From contig JAVYIG010007165.1 in NCBI GenBank assembly GCA_035222895.1, positions 42,166-106,165 on the forward strand: a stretch of DNA of 64,000 nucleotides, in the 5' to 3' direction. The stretch is from Strongylocentrotus droebachiensis. Lineage: Eukaryota; Echinodermata; Echinoidea; Camarodonta; Strongylocentrotidae. Of the stretch, positions 1 to 11,700 are shown one piece after another. A program made the translations under genes and the position numbers. The notes under the pieces are model-generated. The model was not told where the DNA came from. It searched no databases and saw nothing but the letters and a program-made list of their open reading frames with translations. Positions within the stretch are counted from its first letter, which is position 1. Every line of letters starts with the position of its first letter.

Positions 1-3000
1 TTAAAGCTTGTGCTGGTTTTCAGTTTTGTATACACCAATAAATAAATTAATGAATAGATAAATAAATAAACAAATACATGAATAAATGATCTCTGCTTGA
101 TATCATGGTGAAATGAAGTTGAACGAATGGCCACATCTAAGTGAGAAGTATTAGAAGCCTAAACCTAAGAATTCGCATGGGCTTAGAAGACCATTCAATG
201 CTATGTAATCACCGTATTAACATTACCGTATGGTAACACGGGCGATAGTTACATCATGGAAGCATCCTAGTAGTCTTGTGTTCAGCCCGTTTTTGTTTAT
301 CTCAAGGAGGTCTGTGTTGGGGTTGAGCGAGGAAGGATAATAGCCTACTTCCATAGGATTAAGACTGATCTCATACCGAAATAACAAAAAGACGACTTCC
401 CATCCAGATTGTCTCCTGGCTGTTGCTATGACAGCTACGTCGCAGACCTTTCCATGATTGCCCCTGATCTGTACCTTTTTTTATATAAATATCTAAAGAA
501 ATTACATTGAGTTCGAACATCAATATTCATTTAAAAAACCCGAACGCATAAAGGAAGACCATGAAAGAAAAACATCCAAACAATTAATGATAAATAATGA
601 GTCATGCAATAATTCTAAAAAAAGACATATAACTTCCGAAACATATATACTAACGGTTATTATGTAAAAATGTGTAAAACGGGTGTCACATGCATATTTA
701 CCTGTTCTATAAACACATTTTTACATAATAGCAGTGAAGGGATGTTCCTTTGTCTACCACATCAATTGTTGAGGGTAGAATGAGGAACTGTATATTATGT
801 CCTCTTTCTTTGTCCGTCATGTTCATAGTGCCTATAGTATCGAATCGAGGTTGGGGTCTACTGAATGACAAGAGTCATATTATTGCAGTTGGTTTGCACA
901 GTGATTTCAGAATGACAAAACATTGATATTCTTTGTATTTTGCGGGGTGGTTGTCCGTGGTAATCATTTGGGATATTTGTCATGTGTGGCTTTCCGGTGA
1001 AAATCGACATCTATTATATAGGGCGAGGTTCTAAAATGCTACGGATTCGTCATGAACATCAGGTAAATTATATATTACCGTACCCCTCCGTAATCTGGTG
1101 ATGCATGCGCTCGACGAACTAAAAATTCAAATAAATGTTGCAGTTTTACTTGTAGCTTTGGTAAGGTGGGGGGGGGGGGATGAGGGGGAAAGGAAGGGGC
1201 ACCAATTTTCCCAATTCGTGAGAAAATATTTAGCGGCAAATCAGCCAGCCGGTGAATAAGCGGGGGGGGGGGCATAAATAAAACACAGATAAAGGATTCT
1301 TTAACATTCTAAAACGCCCCCTTTTGCCAAGAGGGGAGGGGGGAGGGGGGGGGGTGCATGAACACCTTTAACATCCCCTGTTTGCCAAGGGGATGTTTGA
1401 CACCCTAAACAACCTCTCGATACGCCTTTGATCTGCCTTACGATGTCAACCGTTTATAAAATCACGGAATCGATTTGCCTTGACATCTAAAAAGGAATTA
1501 AGTCTCGGTACAAAGTTGACTCAAGAATTTGCAGGAGAGAGAGAGAGCAAGTAGAAATTTCTGGGATTTAAATATTAAATAAATTAATTAATTAGAGAGT
1601 AAATATGGAACGTTGAGAATACTGATGATGTGGACAATATCCCATAGGCATAATAATTTATAGTCATAGTAAATAATTATGCTTCTAAACTTCCATGTCG
1701 CTTTTCTCAATCCTTATGTGGAAAAGTCAAATATTTGATAAAGAAACAGTACATTTTCAGAGTAATCATGTTTGCTACTATAGTCCCCAGGTTCCAAGAT
1801 AATGACGATTGACACTGCATTTGACACCGCCTTGGTTACATGAAGAAGATGAGGCAAAATCGCGATTCTGATGGCGATCTAAATATCGGTTTTAAGCATT
1901 ATAAAACTGAAGTAAGGTCTATTATATAGAGTTGGTTAACACAAAGCAGAAATATTAGAACGATCTTTTTCAACCTCTGCTGACAATTAAGGCCTGTCGA
2001 CTTTATTTCCTCACTTCCGCCACCCCCCCCCCCCCCCCCCCCCCCCTCCTCCGACTCTCAAGTTCTCCACGATTAAGTGCTCGTGTCAGTTTATGACACG
2101 TATTCATCGTATTATGAATCTTCCTTTGATTATCGATAGATCAAATGATAGCTTGTCAACTCTCGAGTATTGACCAAAGTATTTTGCAGTCTTATGTGCG
2201 AGTTAATCAGCTAATGGACTGGATCTTGTTTACACGGTAAATAAGCTATTGATGTGTAGATCATATTCGAGAATATTAAGGGCATGTTTGTAATTGAGGT
2301 TGGAAGATAAGTATCTCTTTTTTTGTTGCTTTTTGCAGCAAGGTACATTGCCAGAGTTACGACTCTCATCCTCTGCGCTGCGGCAGAGTAGACTGACTCA
2401 GTTGGGTAGTTACGGGGGCAGGGCACCACCCCCTCCCCCCCCCATCGAATGGCAATAACGAACAAATTAAAGTGAGAGCCAGGGGAGAGATGAAGGAAAA
2501 GGGAGGAAAAAAGTTAAATAATATCAGGGGACATATTGCTCGAAAACGCTCTTCAGAGATTATAATAGTATGTGAATCAGTAAGTAGGGATAACATAAGT
2601 CTTAAGGTGCATTAAACGATTATCAAAAATACTATGGGGTTATCCTATCTCCATCCTGATATATTGGTAGCGTACAGCAGAGAGAAAAAGAAAGAAATGG
2701 AGATATAGGAGTGAAAGATACAAGACATACGACAAAAGACACAGAGAGATGTGTGTGTCTTTTTCACTTTAAAATGCAACATTTTCCTCTCTAAAAGGGC
2801 AAGAGGTATACCCCCTCCCGCCCTAGTCAAATTGCCCCCTCAACATTCAAAATCTAACAACGATTTTTCTTTTATTAAACCGAAGTTCCCTAGCATTTTT
2901 TTATAGTTATATCAAGGAGTTTATCGTTTTGCTTACATCAACATATATTTAGGAATAAAATCAAATCTATGGAAACAAAGTATCAGAAACCGCAAGATGT

Positions 3001-3089
3001 CCAATTTAGATCGCAGATAGTAATGAATATTTATTTATCTCAGTTGCTATTCGTGACATTTCTATTCTTGATAAACTCCATAGGGGCAT
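1..3089. other. Intergenic DNA, no gene recognised
   Basis: No ORF with family similarity or codon-like composition on either strand. It contains G-runs near 1164-1180 and 1262-1271, a long C-run at about 2023-2046 and a C-rich tract near 2425-2440. If a neighbouring gene starts here, its exons are not visible to me. Confidence 0.5.
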
Positions 3090-4145
3090 TGTAACTCGAT
3101 GTATTCCATATTATTGTACAGTGTACATAGATTGTATGTGAGAAAAGGTCTAACGTTATTATTTCTTCCAATATATTCCATATTTAAGGTACAGTGTACA
3201 TATATTGTTTGTGGAAAAACTCTAACGTTGTGATTTCTTTCATTTTATTCCATATTAATGTACAAAGATTGGTTGTGGAAAAAAGCATAACGTTGATATT
3301 TTTTTCATTGTCATCCATATTATTGTACAGTGTACATACATTGTATGTGAGAAAAGTCTCACGTTGTTAAAACTTTCATTGTATTTCATATTAATGTACA
3401 GTGTACATAGATTTTTTGTGAAAAAAGTCTAACGTTGATATTTCTTTTTGTATTCCATATTAATATACATAGAGTGTTTGTGAAAAAAGTCTAACGTTGT
3501 TATTTCTTTCTTTGTATTCCATATTAATGTACAGTGTACATATTGTTTGCGGAAAAAGTCTAACGTTGTTATTTCTGTCATTCATATTAATGTAGTGTAC
3601 ATAATATATTGTTTGTGGAAAAAGTATAACGTTGTTATTTCTGTCATTGTATTCCATATTATGGTACAGTGTACATAATATATTGTTTGCGGAAAAAGTC
3701 TTACGTTGTTATTTCTGTCATTGTAGTACATATTTGTGTAGCCTACAGTGTACATAGATTGTTTGTGGAAAAAGTCTAACGTTGTTGTTTCTGTCATTGT
3801 ATTCAATTTGTGGAAAAAGTCTAACGTTGTTATTTCTGTCATTGTATTCCATGTTAATGTACAGTGTAGATATATTGTTTGTGGAAAAAGTATAAAGTTG
3901 TCATTTCTGTCATTGTATTCCATATTATTGTAGTGTACATAATATATTGTTTGCGGAAAAAGTCTTACGTTGATATTTCTGTCATTGTATTCCATATTTA
4001 TGTAGCCTACAGTGTACATAGAGTGTTTGTGGAAAAAGTCTAACGTTGTGATTTCATTCATTGTAATTTATATAATTTTACAGTGTTCATATATTAAATT
4101 GTGAGAAAAGTCTAACGTTATTTAATTCATTTAATTCCATAATTC
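3090..4145. repeat. Minisatellite, about 70-78 bp unit, roughly 15 copies
   Basis: The unit alternates ATTCCATATTAATGTACAG, TGTACATA and TTGTTTGTGGAAAAAGTCT with AACGTTGTTATTTCTGTCA. Copies diverge most at the left end (3090-3480) and are cleanest from 3480 to 4060. TGTACAGTGTACA is a near-palindrome present in most copies. The open frames across it are repeat translations, not genes. Confidence 0.85.
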
Positions 4146-4898
4146 ATAAATCATACACACAACATGACGATGATATAAAGACCACTATTTGAGTGTTAAA
4201 CCAGCCTCACTTCCAAATAAGGTGTTTAATTTTCCATTTTTTTTAATGATATCAACTCGCATTTCGCTCACCACCGAGATCCGCGCGAATAATTTGTTGA
4301 TGTTCTATAATAAAACCAGTTTTCGCCAATCAGAGAACTGGAAAAGTCAACGCCCCTTGTTAGCTATAGCCTTGAACAAAATCCCAATTTAGAGCGCATA
4401 TTTTGTCCTTTATTTCTAGAGTCTATAAGGCACAATTTTAAGAAGTTGGGCCCCCATAGAGCCTATTATACGAGAAACAAGACTTCCAAAATGGGGAGGG
4501 GGGGGCGTTTCCCCCCTCGCTGCATAATTGCTGCCCTTGCCTCTACTTGAGCTTGCTATTCGGCCATGTATTATGTGTATATTCAATAGGCGCAAGCAAA
4601 TTTGTGCTCTTATCCGTAATTCTTTAAGCTGCATTCGGTATTTCGTTCAGAGGGCCTGAAATTCGTAATAATTAACTTGGTTCTCTCTCTCACTCTCTCT
4701 TTCTCTTTCCTTTTCCTTTATATTCTTGAACTGGCATACTGTATGGCTGGTTCTAGTGTTGCCTGAAGCTTAACTTGTTCCGAACTTAATTAAATTAAGG
4801 TCTGATATCAGAGCTTATGGCAAAAAGAAATTGAGTGGGAATACTGTACATAGGGAAATTATACACAACTTGCAATACAAAATGTGTTATTTTTTTTT
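4146..4898. other. Intergenic DNA downstream of the AFAP-like gene
   Basis: AT-rich sequence with a G-run near 4494-4506 and a short CT tract at about 4682-4710. Nothing else recognised. Confidence 0.45.
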
Positions 4899-4923
4899 AG
4901 GATAAATGAAATATATTTTTATT
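4899..4923 (-). terminator. Candidate poly(A) signal and cleavage site
   Basis: On the minus strand AATAAA (4923-4918) is followed about 17 nt later by CCT and an A-run, then G/T-rich sequence. This is the normal geometry for cleavage and polyadenylation. The genomic A-run would also cause internal priming, so transcript ends are needed to confirm it. Confidence 0.4.
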
Positions 4924-5508
4924 TACGAAAGACACGTTCTGAGTATAAAAAAATTATCAATTTACAGATTCTTAAAATCGTTTACAGATACATCAGAGAT
5001 TGAAGATACCCCGATAGATATAATGTTTCTCATCTTCTTCATCAAGATTGTCATAGATATAAATATATAGGTCTAAAAGGCATGTTTACATTGGAAGGCA
5101 TAGGATTATAGATTTACACAGAAAAAGGAGAAATCATAAGATAACATAGGTCATACTACACTAGCAACTACATAGACATAATACATAAACTTAAGAGTGG
5201 CTTTAAACTATCTTGGGTAGCAATGGCATTATAACAGAGTGAAGTATTTATTTCAAAACTACAATTTGATGAATAACGTCATTAGATATTTAGTTGAACG
5301 AAATAAAACAAATAGAAAACCTCTAAGGCCTCACCTTGATCATAACATTTCACAAGATGTTTTTTCATGTCAAAATATATACTGGTGCTATCATGTAAAT
5401 GGAAAAAACTGTTTGAATTTACAAAATGAGATACAAAATATAGATATTATACAAAATGTATTATCTTTCATGAAGAGAAGTTTGCATGGATATTGAAAGC
5501 ATTAAAGG

Positions 5509-5597
5509 GATAGTTGAGTTCTGTTTCCAGTTTTCATTATCTCACAAACAAATTATTTGGTGTAGCGCCCTCTGCAACAGAACTCAACTATCCCTGT
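5509..5597. mobile_element. Short hairpin element (MITE remnant) in the 3' UTR
   Basis: Inverted ends AGGGATAGTTGAGTTCTG and CAGAACTCAACTATCCCT enclose about 50 bp including TAGCGCCCTCTGCA. The terminal GTTGAGTTCTG also occurs in the TIRs of the TTAA elements at 10363 and 39625, so the families may be related. Confidence 0.7.
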
Positions 5598-8357
5598 AAG
5601 ATTCATTTCCATGCACTAAGAAATGCTTTAAACACCTTAAAACCTCATTCTATGACATAAAATAGAAATTAATCAAACATGCTTGCTGATGATATCATAT
5701 CTACACATTTAATCATGCATGAAAAAGGATCTTTACAAAAGAGTCATCTTTATTTGATAATTAGCATTGATCTTAATCTCCCATTTCACCTCTCTCTCTC
5801 AATGCATATTTCTATTTTGTCCCTTTACATTATTTCTATCCCTATCACGGTATATGAGACATGCGTAACTCTTGAAACTGATTATTTGACCATCACACAA
5901 TACATTGTGAAAAAGTATATAGTTTGATCAGTTTACATTTTTAAACTTCATATCAATCATTCTCTTTGCTACTCACTTTTTAAAATACATTTTCTTCTTG
6001 AACTATTTAGAGACTAATATATTCTGATTTCAATGAAGATGATTACTGCTAATGTTGTGTTTGATGAGTTGCACATCATTTAAATGACTATTTTGTTTTA
6101 CATGGAGTCACAATGCAATGATTCATAAATGCTAAAGGTTGATACCCTCTTGTCATTACGGTACTCTAAATATTTCATATCCAATCACAGTCTTAATTAC
6201 ATATACAGCTTCATACTAATCCTAACGATATACATGAAACATATATGAACAGCATATTTCATAAATTACAATAGATTCTGTAAATTAAAAACAATTACCG
6301 ACATAATATAAATGTTGACAACTTGGGGCAGTATATTTTGGTACCACTTTATGAAACACACCCAAACAATCATCTAAGTATTAATATGTTTTATGATACC
6401 ACAATCCGTTACGTCACACCTTTGCTTTAGCCTTTCTGAGTATACAAACAGAAAGTATAAATCCATTGTGAAGTCCCAGCGACCAGCGCTGAATATATGT
6501 GAATATAAAGAGAAATCTCAAACAGGTTGTAATCCAGATTCATCAATTCTATTCATTATGGCAATCATACTGTCATTATCCGATCTAAGTATAACAAAAA
6601 CTTAATATGAAACTACAACAGAATATAACTATAATGTACATGCATTTTATTCATGAAATCATGCAACAACATCTTATTTCAATAACAGAAATAAGACAAA
6701 GATTTCTGGAGGAAAACTGAAATATAAAGCATTCTGGGAGTAAGCTTTGTGTTTTGTCATTGGCTCTATTCTTATTTTATTTTATACAACATGTCAGACC
6801 ACTGATCAAAATGCTTCTTTTCCCTTAAAACTGATCGACTATCTTTCAAATTCCTCAACCCAAACATAATCAATAACAGAAAAGTAATATAAATCCCTTT
6901 GTTCTGGTAGACCTGGAAATTATTTGTTTTTAAAACCCAAAATGAACTTAGAATATGAGTTGTGAATATGTATGGTGTGGATTGCAGCTGTACTTCTCAC
7001 TTTATCCACTCTCCAAAAAAATTCATTGCATCAATAAATAGGACCAATGCAAATAAGACTTTTTGACACTACCATTATATCAAATCATATGAAAAAATAT
7101 CAATTCATATAACCTATGACCAAGCATTTCATATCTTCATAATGAGAAGAATAACATGAATTATGTTTATTTATAGTACAGCACCTATCACTGTGCTTTC
7201 ATTAGAAATGATGATCAGCCTGGCTCTATGCTCCAACAGCTCCTATCAACATTACTAGGTATCTACTAGCTGCACTCGGATTAAGAGAAGCTTAATTACA
7301 GAATAAAATGCCTTGACTATGGCCAAGCTTAGAGTACATATCACAAATCAAACTGCTCATGAACAACTACAAAATACAACATACTGTTCACCTTTAATTT
7401 CTTTCACATGGATGATCACTATTAAAGTGTTTGCATGAATTCACAAAAATTATATATTTTATCAACTCAATCCCTTATCCACCATTTAATAAAAGAACAT
7501 ACATGTTACTTCTCTTCAGATCAACTGAATAATTTCAATATATAAAAAATAATCATTAATTTGACACAATAAAATCAAATATGAATGAATTTCCCACTAC
7601 CTAGCTGTATTACATACCTTACCTGGCCTTCTGTGCGCATGGCATGATTTCATCATTGCTGTCTACAGTACAGGACTAATACAATTACCCTGAAAATTGA
7701 AAGCTAATTCCTGTTTACATAACAATACATTACTTTATACATGTACATGAAGGGGGGATGGTAAGTGTGGTGACTGAGAAAAAAAGAAAGAAAAACCTTT
7801 CACCCCCAAATAATAATAACTTGTCTAATGTAGGTCAGAATCAATTGGAAACAAACATCCCAGTTTATAGGGCCATGCATTTTTCCTCAGTTTGGGGACT
7901 TTAACATATTGCTATACGTTCACATATTGCTTCACATTTACACTGAATGTCATTAGATTTAACAGAATATTGTCTTACTACTGTTATATCTTTTTAGGGC
8001 CTTTCTGTTGTTGCAAAGTTCTTGGTGGTGCGTGTACGTCTCAATCTATTGAAGATGATTAATATTGATACAATATGCATTTTCATCCTTTCATCCAGCA
8101 TCCTATTTTTCAAAACTATACCAAACACTAGCGTACAAGGGACATGATATATATATATATCTTTTTTCTACTGCACCATGGTTTCAAGTGACCTGCTATC
8201 ATAATAGTGAAATCATATCGATCTTTAGTAAGAGATGGAGACAGGGATCTTAGAAAGAGCTAAAGTTCCCTTGGAAGAAGAACCTCATCTCAGGGTTCCA
8301 TTGGTTAATGGTATCCATTGGCAGTATGGTTTATTATTAAGACTTGGAAGACTCAGA

Positions 8358-8510
8358 GGAAGATCTATGGTAACATCTAGGCAGACTCGTAGAAGGAAGA
8401 TCTATGGTAAAATCCAGCCAGACTCGTAGAAGGAAGATCTATGGTAACATCCAGCCAGACTCATAGAAGGAAGATCTATGGTAACATCAAGCCAGACTCG
8501 TAGAAGGAAT
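8358..8510. repeat. 37-bp tandem repeat, about four copies
   Basis: The unit contains GGAAGATCTATGGTAACAT and CCAGCCAGACTCGTAGAA, starting at 8358, 8395, 8432 and 8469 with a partial fifth. It lies about 130 bp beyond the stop codon in the presumed 3' UTR. Confidence 0.9.
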
Positions 8511-8643
8511 ATCTTGTGATGCAGGGAGTTCTCTCACATTCACTTGCCTTGTTGGAACATCTGAATTCAAATTGAGATTGTAAATGATGAGGTTAAGTAC
8601 TAGACTTGAGATGAGAGAAAAAGCAACAAGGGTAAAGAAAAGA

Positions 8644-8730
8644 TCATGCAGAAGTAAACTGCCAACATGAGCTCCCCCAAAGAACAAAAGACAAATAAAT
8701 ACAAATATTATGTTTTTTCCACTTTTCAAA
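8644..8730 (-). CDS. AFAP1-like: Exon 21, probable terminal coding exon of AFAP-like gene (residues 1181-1208)
   Basis: Following GGAATGGAG after a pyrimidine-rich tract, the phase-0 reading begins FEKWKKH, which continues KGTVSDRMK much as AFAP1L2 ends with AKEWEKK. The frame then runs through a Trp/Cys-rich stretch to TGA at 8646-8644. The conserved part is only the first few residues. The odd tail could mean the annotated stop is displaced or that another 3' exon exists. Confidence 0.5.
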   Translation of the reverse strand, partial: FEKWKKHNICIYLSFVLWGSSCWQFTSA

Positions 8731-11700
8731 CTCCATTCCAACAATTAACACAAAACAGAAGCAAGGAAGAGGGCAATCTGATGTGATGTACCTCATCTCT
8801 AGAATTTGAGGCTACCAGGCTACTAACCCTGTAACAATACATATGGTAACTGGGACAGTGTAACAAATAACCAAAGAACTATACATAATTGACATCACCT
8901 AAGACCCATAGGCCTACAGGTTCTTTTTTCAGAAACAGCCACATATTTCCTGTTAAGCCAAAATGGTTCAATATTATCAGACTCTTGAAATCAATATGCA
9001 AACAGGTATGATTAACACTGCATTGGAAAAGATGATGTGAAAACTTGTATTATTATTTTTGGATATTCAACAAAGCAAACAAGGTATGGCTAACAAAGAA
9101 ACACTGCAATCTATTAATATATATCATATCATATATATAATACAATCTATATATGGCCCATATTCCAGTAACTTTAAACCCACTGCAATGTTTCACCCAG
9201 TTAAGAGTCAAGTTCAACAGGAGAAGTTACACTAAAATCCAAGATTTTTCTTCCTTCAACAAGATTTAGCCTCAGGTTCAAATTGAATTAATGGAAAACA
9301 AACCTTTGAGTTCAGAGAACTCTCTAAACAGAGAATCATGTGATGGAGAAGCTCTTACCTTCATTCTATCTGACACCGTTCCTTTGCTAACACTGTCTCT
9401 ATCAGGTGATGAAGCTCTCACTGATGGTTTCTTGGTGAGAGGTGAGGAATCACTTGACGTGCTGTTAGCATTCTGTTTCAAAAGAAGAGAAAATTATAAT
9501 TCAGTCAAACCTATATCTAATGACTTTGCATGGGAGACATAATAAGCAGTCTTCCCCATAAGCTGGTTTTATATAAACAGGTGTCCTTTAACAAATCTTT
9601 GAATTACAAACATAACTTCACAGGAATTGAAAAGATGGTCTTCAAAAACAGGTGGTCTTTTTATTTTAGGTGGATACTACAGCAGGTTTCCACATAACTG
9701 AGCTAATCGACTCCTGTGAATGCAGCGAAGAACCTGACCATGAACCAGTTGCACTATCCACCAGGCTCTTATAGGCCCGAATTCACAAAGCAAGGTTTGA
9801 GCTCAGACCAAGGTTTAAGTTTAAACCTCCTTTTGTTTCGCCAAACCTCCTTTTGTTATTTATAAACCTGGTTTGTAAATAACAAAAGGAGGTTTGGCGA
9901 AACAAAAGGAGGTTTAAACTTAAACCTGGTCTGAGCTCAAACCTTGCTTTGTGAATTCGGGCCATTGAGTTTCCCGCTGGTTTTGAAGGCGTTAAGGATG
10001 TTAACACAGTGGATAGGCTTTCAACCTGCTCTTTACAGCTAAGAGTAATACGTGAATCAGAAAGTGCCTCTTTGTGCTTAACAGAGTAAACACAGCCAAA
10101 ATATCTGCTACAAAGTAATAGTTTTTTTTTTTAATTTGATGGAAAAAAAAGGATATTTTGATGTGTGCCAGGCAGAAGGTTGAGCAATTTTTTTCTTCAA
10201 ACTTCTTAGCTTTGTAGGTTAATTAGCAAAACATTGTGGAAAGTAAACAGGTGCCAAAAAACACATAACATTTCATGGTTGAAGATAATAATTTTATTGC
10301 ATATGAATAGAACCCTTACCATCAAGACATGGATTTGGTACATACTTCTAACTTGATCTTAAAGATGAAGTTGAGTTCTGGTCATGCGATTGGATTGTGA
10401 AAGAAACGGTGTGGAACCGACCAGAAAAGGTTGATCATCTAGCATATAAGAATTTGTGTGTATTGCAAGGTTCTGGAATCATCAAAATGATAAGAAATTT
10501 GGCCAAGTCTTGGTAAAGTTATAAACACTTGCACAGAAAGATGTATATGGGACTACACGAACACGTGGCGTAAAAAGCCGGCCCCCGATGTTTACGATGT
10601 TACATGCATATTTAGAATATGAAGGCATTTGAAGAGCCATGCTTTTCAGGGAACATGTCTTAACTGATGTTCTTCCACACTTGCATAATAAGAATGAGTA
10701 ATGCTCACATATTATTTTTCACCTCTTCCCAGAACTCAACCTTCTCTTTAATAAACCCTGATCTATCAGTCAAATCCACTTTCCAATTTATCAATATCAG
10801 CAGCAATAGTTGTTTTGTTTTCTCAGTTCGCCTTTAAAATACCGTAGATCAGGTGTTGAGCTACCTTTAATAGTCAAGATTGGTTGCAGGGAGGATCTAA
10901 TGTGTTTTGAACATGTGGTCAATGACCTATGAGTGAAATTTCAATGTTCAGTGACAAACTTTTCTTAGTGTAACAATAAAAGATCAAACACAAGTACTGG
11001 GTGATCTAAAGTTGGCTTGGGAACTGCAAGGGATAGTTAATGTTTTAAATCATTTTCTTGTCTCTATTGAATTCAAAGTTGACTCAGAACATCATACAAG
11101 TAGAAAGGGAAATTGCGAAAAAAGATGCCAGTGCCATATATTCTTTGAAAAAGGAGATTCTAAGCATCTCCACTAAATTATTAAATCAAATAATAGTATG
11201 ATGTAGGAGTGGTGATACCATCGTTTTCAGGGTAACATTCAAAGGAAAATTCATTCACATCATGCAAAATTATAACAAGAACAGTACATACAAACCAATC
11301 AACCTATCAAACAAACGTGATTATAAATGTTTTCAAGGGATAATCAATGATCTGCTACAAGTTTTACAACATACCGGTACATAATGGCAGCACTTATCAA
11401 AATAATAGTTAGAACATGATCAGTAAATAAATGATAGTTTGATTTTGGATAGAGTGGGAGCATCTTTGAAAAGAAAATCAGAATGCACTTAGCTACTGAT
11501 AAATAAATGAATAGAAGTATAGATAATGCAATGTTGACAATGGCTCCAGGTCCTTCAAAATAACTAGGATGACACATTATGTCATGAGGGGTGAGAGGGA
11601 GGGGTGAGAGGGAGGGGGGTGGGGGAGGGGGAGGGTCAGAAATTAAATGGAAATGTCATACTACTTGTCTAATGGGATGCACATAAACGTATAACACTAA

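Larger units (their letters stand above)
4901..8643 (-). other. Probable 3' UTR of the AFAP-like gene
   Basis: This is a 3.7-kb AT-rich stretch without splice-supported coding potential, running from the stop codon to a candidate poly(A) site. It contains a 37-bp tandem repeat just after the stop and one short hairpin element at 5509-5597, but is otherwise low in repeats compared with the introns, as expected for UTR. Its extent is inferred from the poly(A) signal alone. Confidence 0.4.

Noticed and set aside
3582-4061. 159-codon minus-strand frame
   Set aside because: Translation of the minisatellite; the periodic peptide has no other support.
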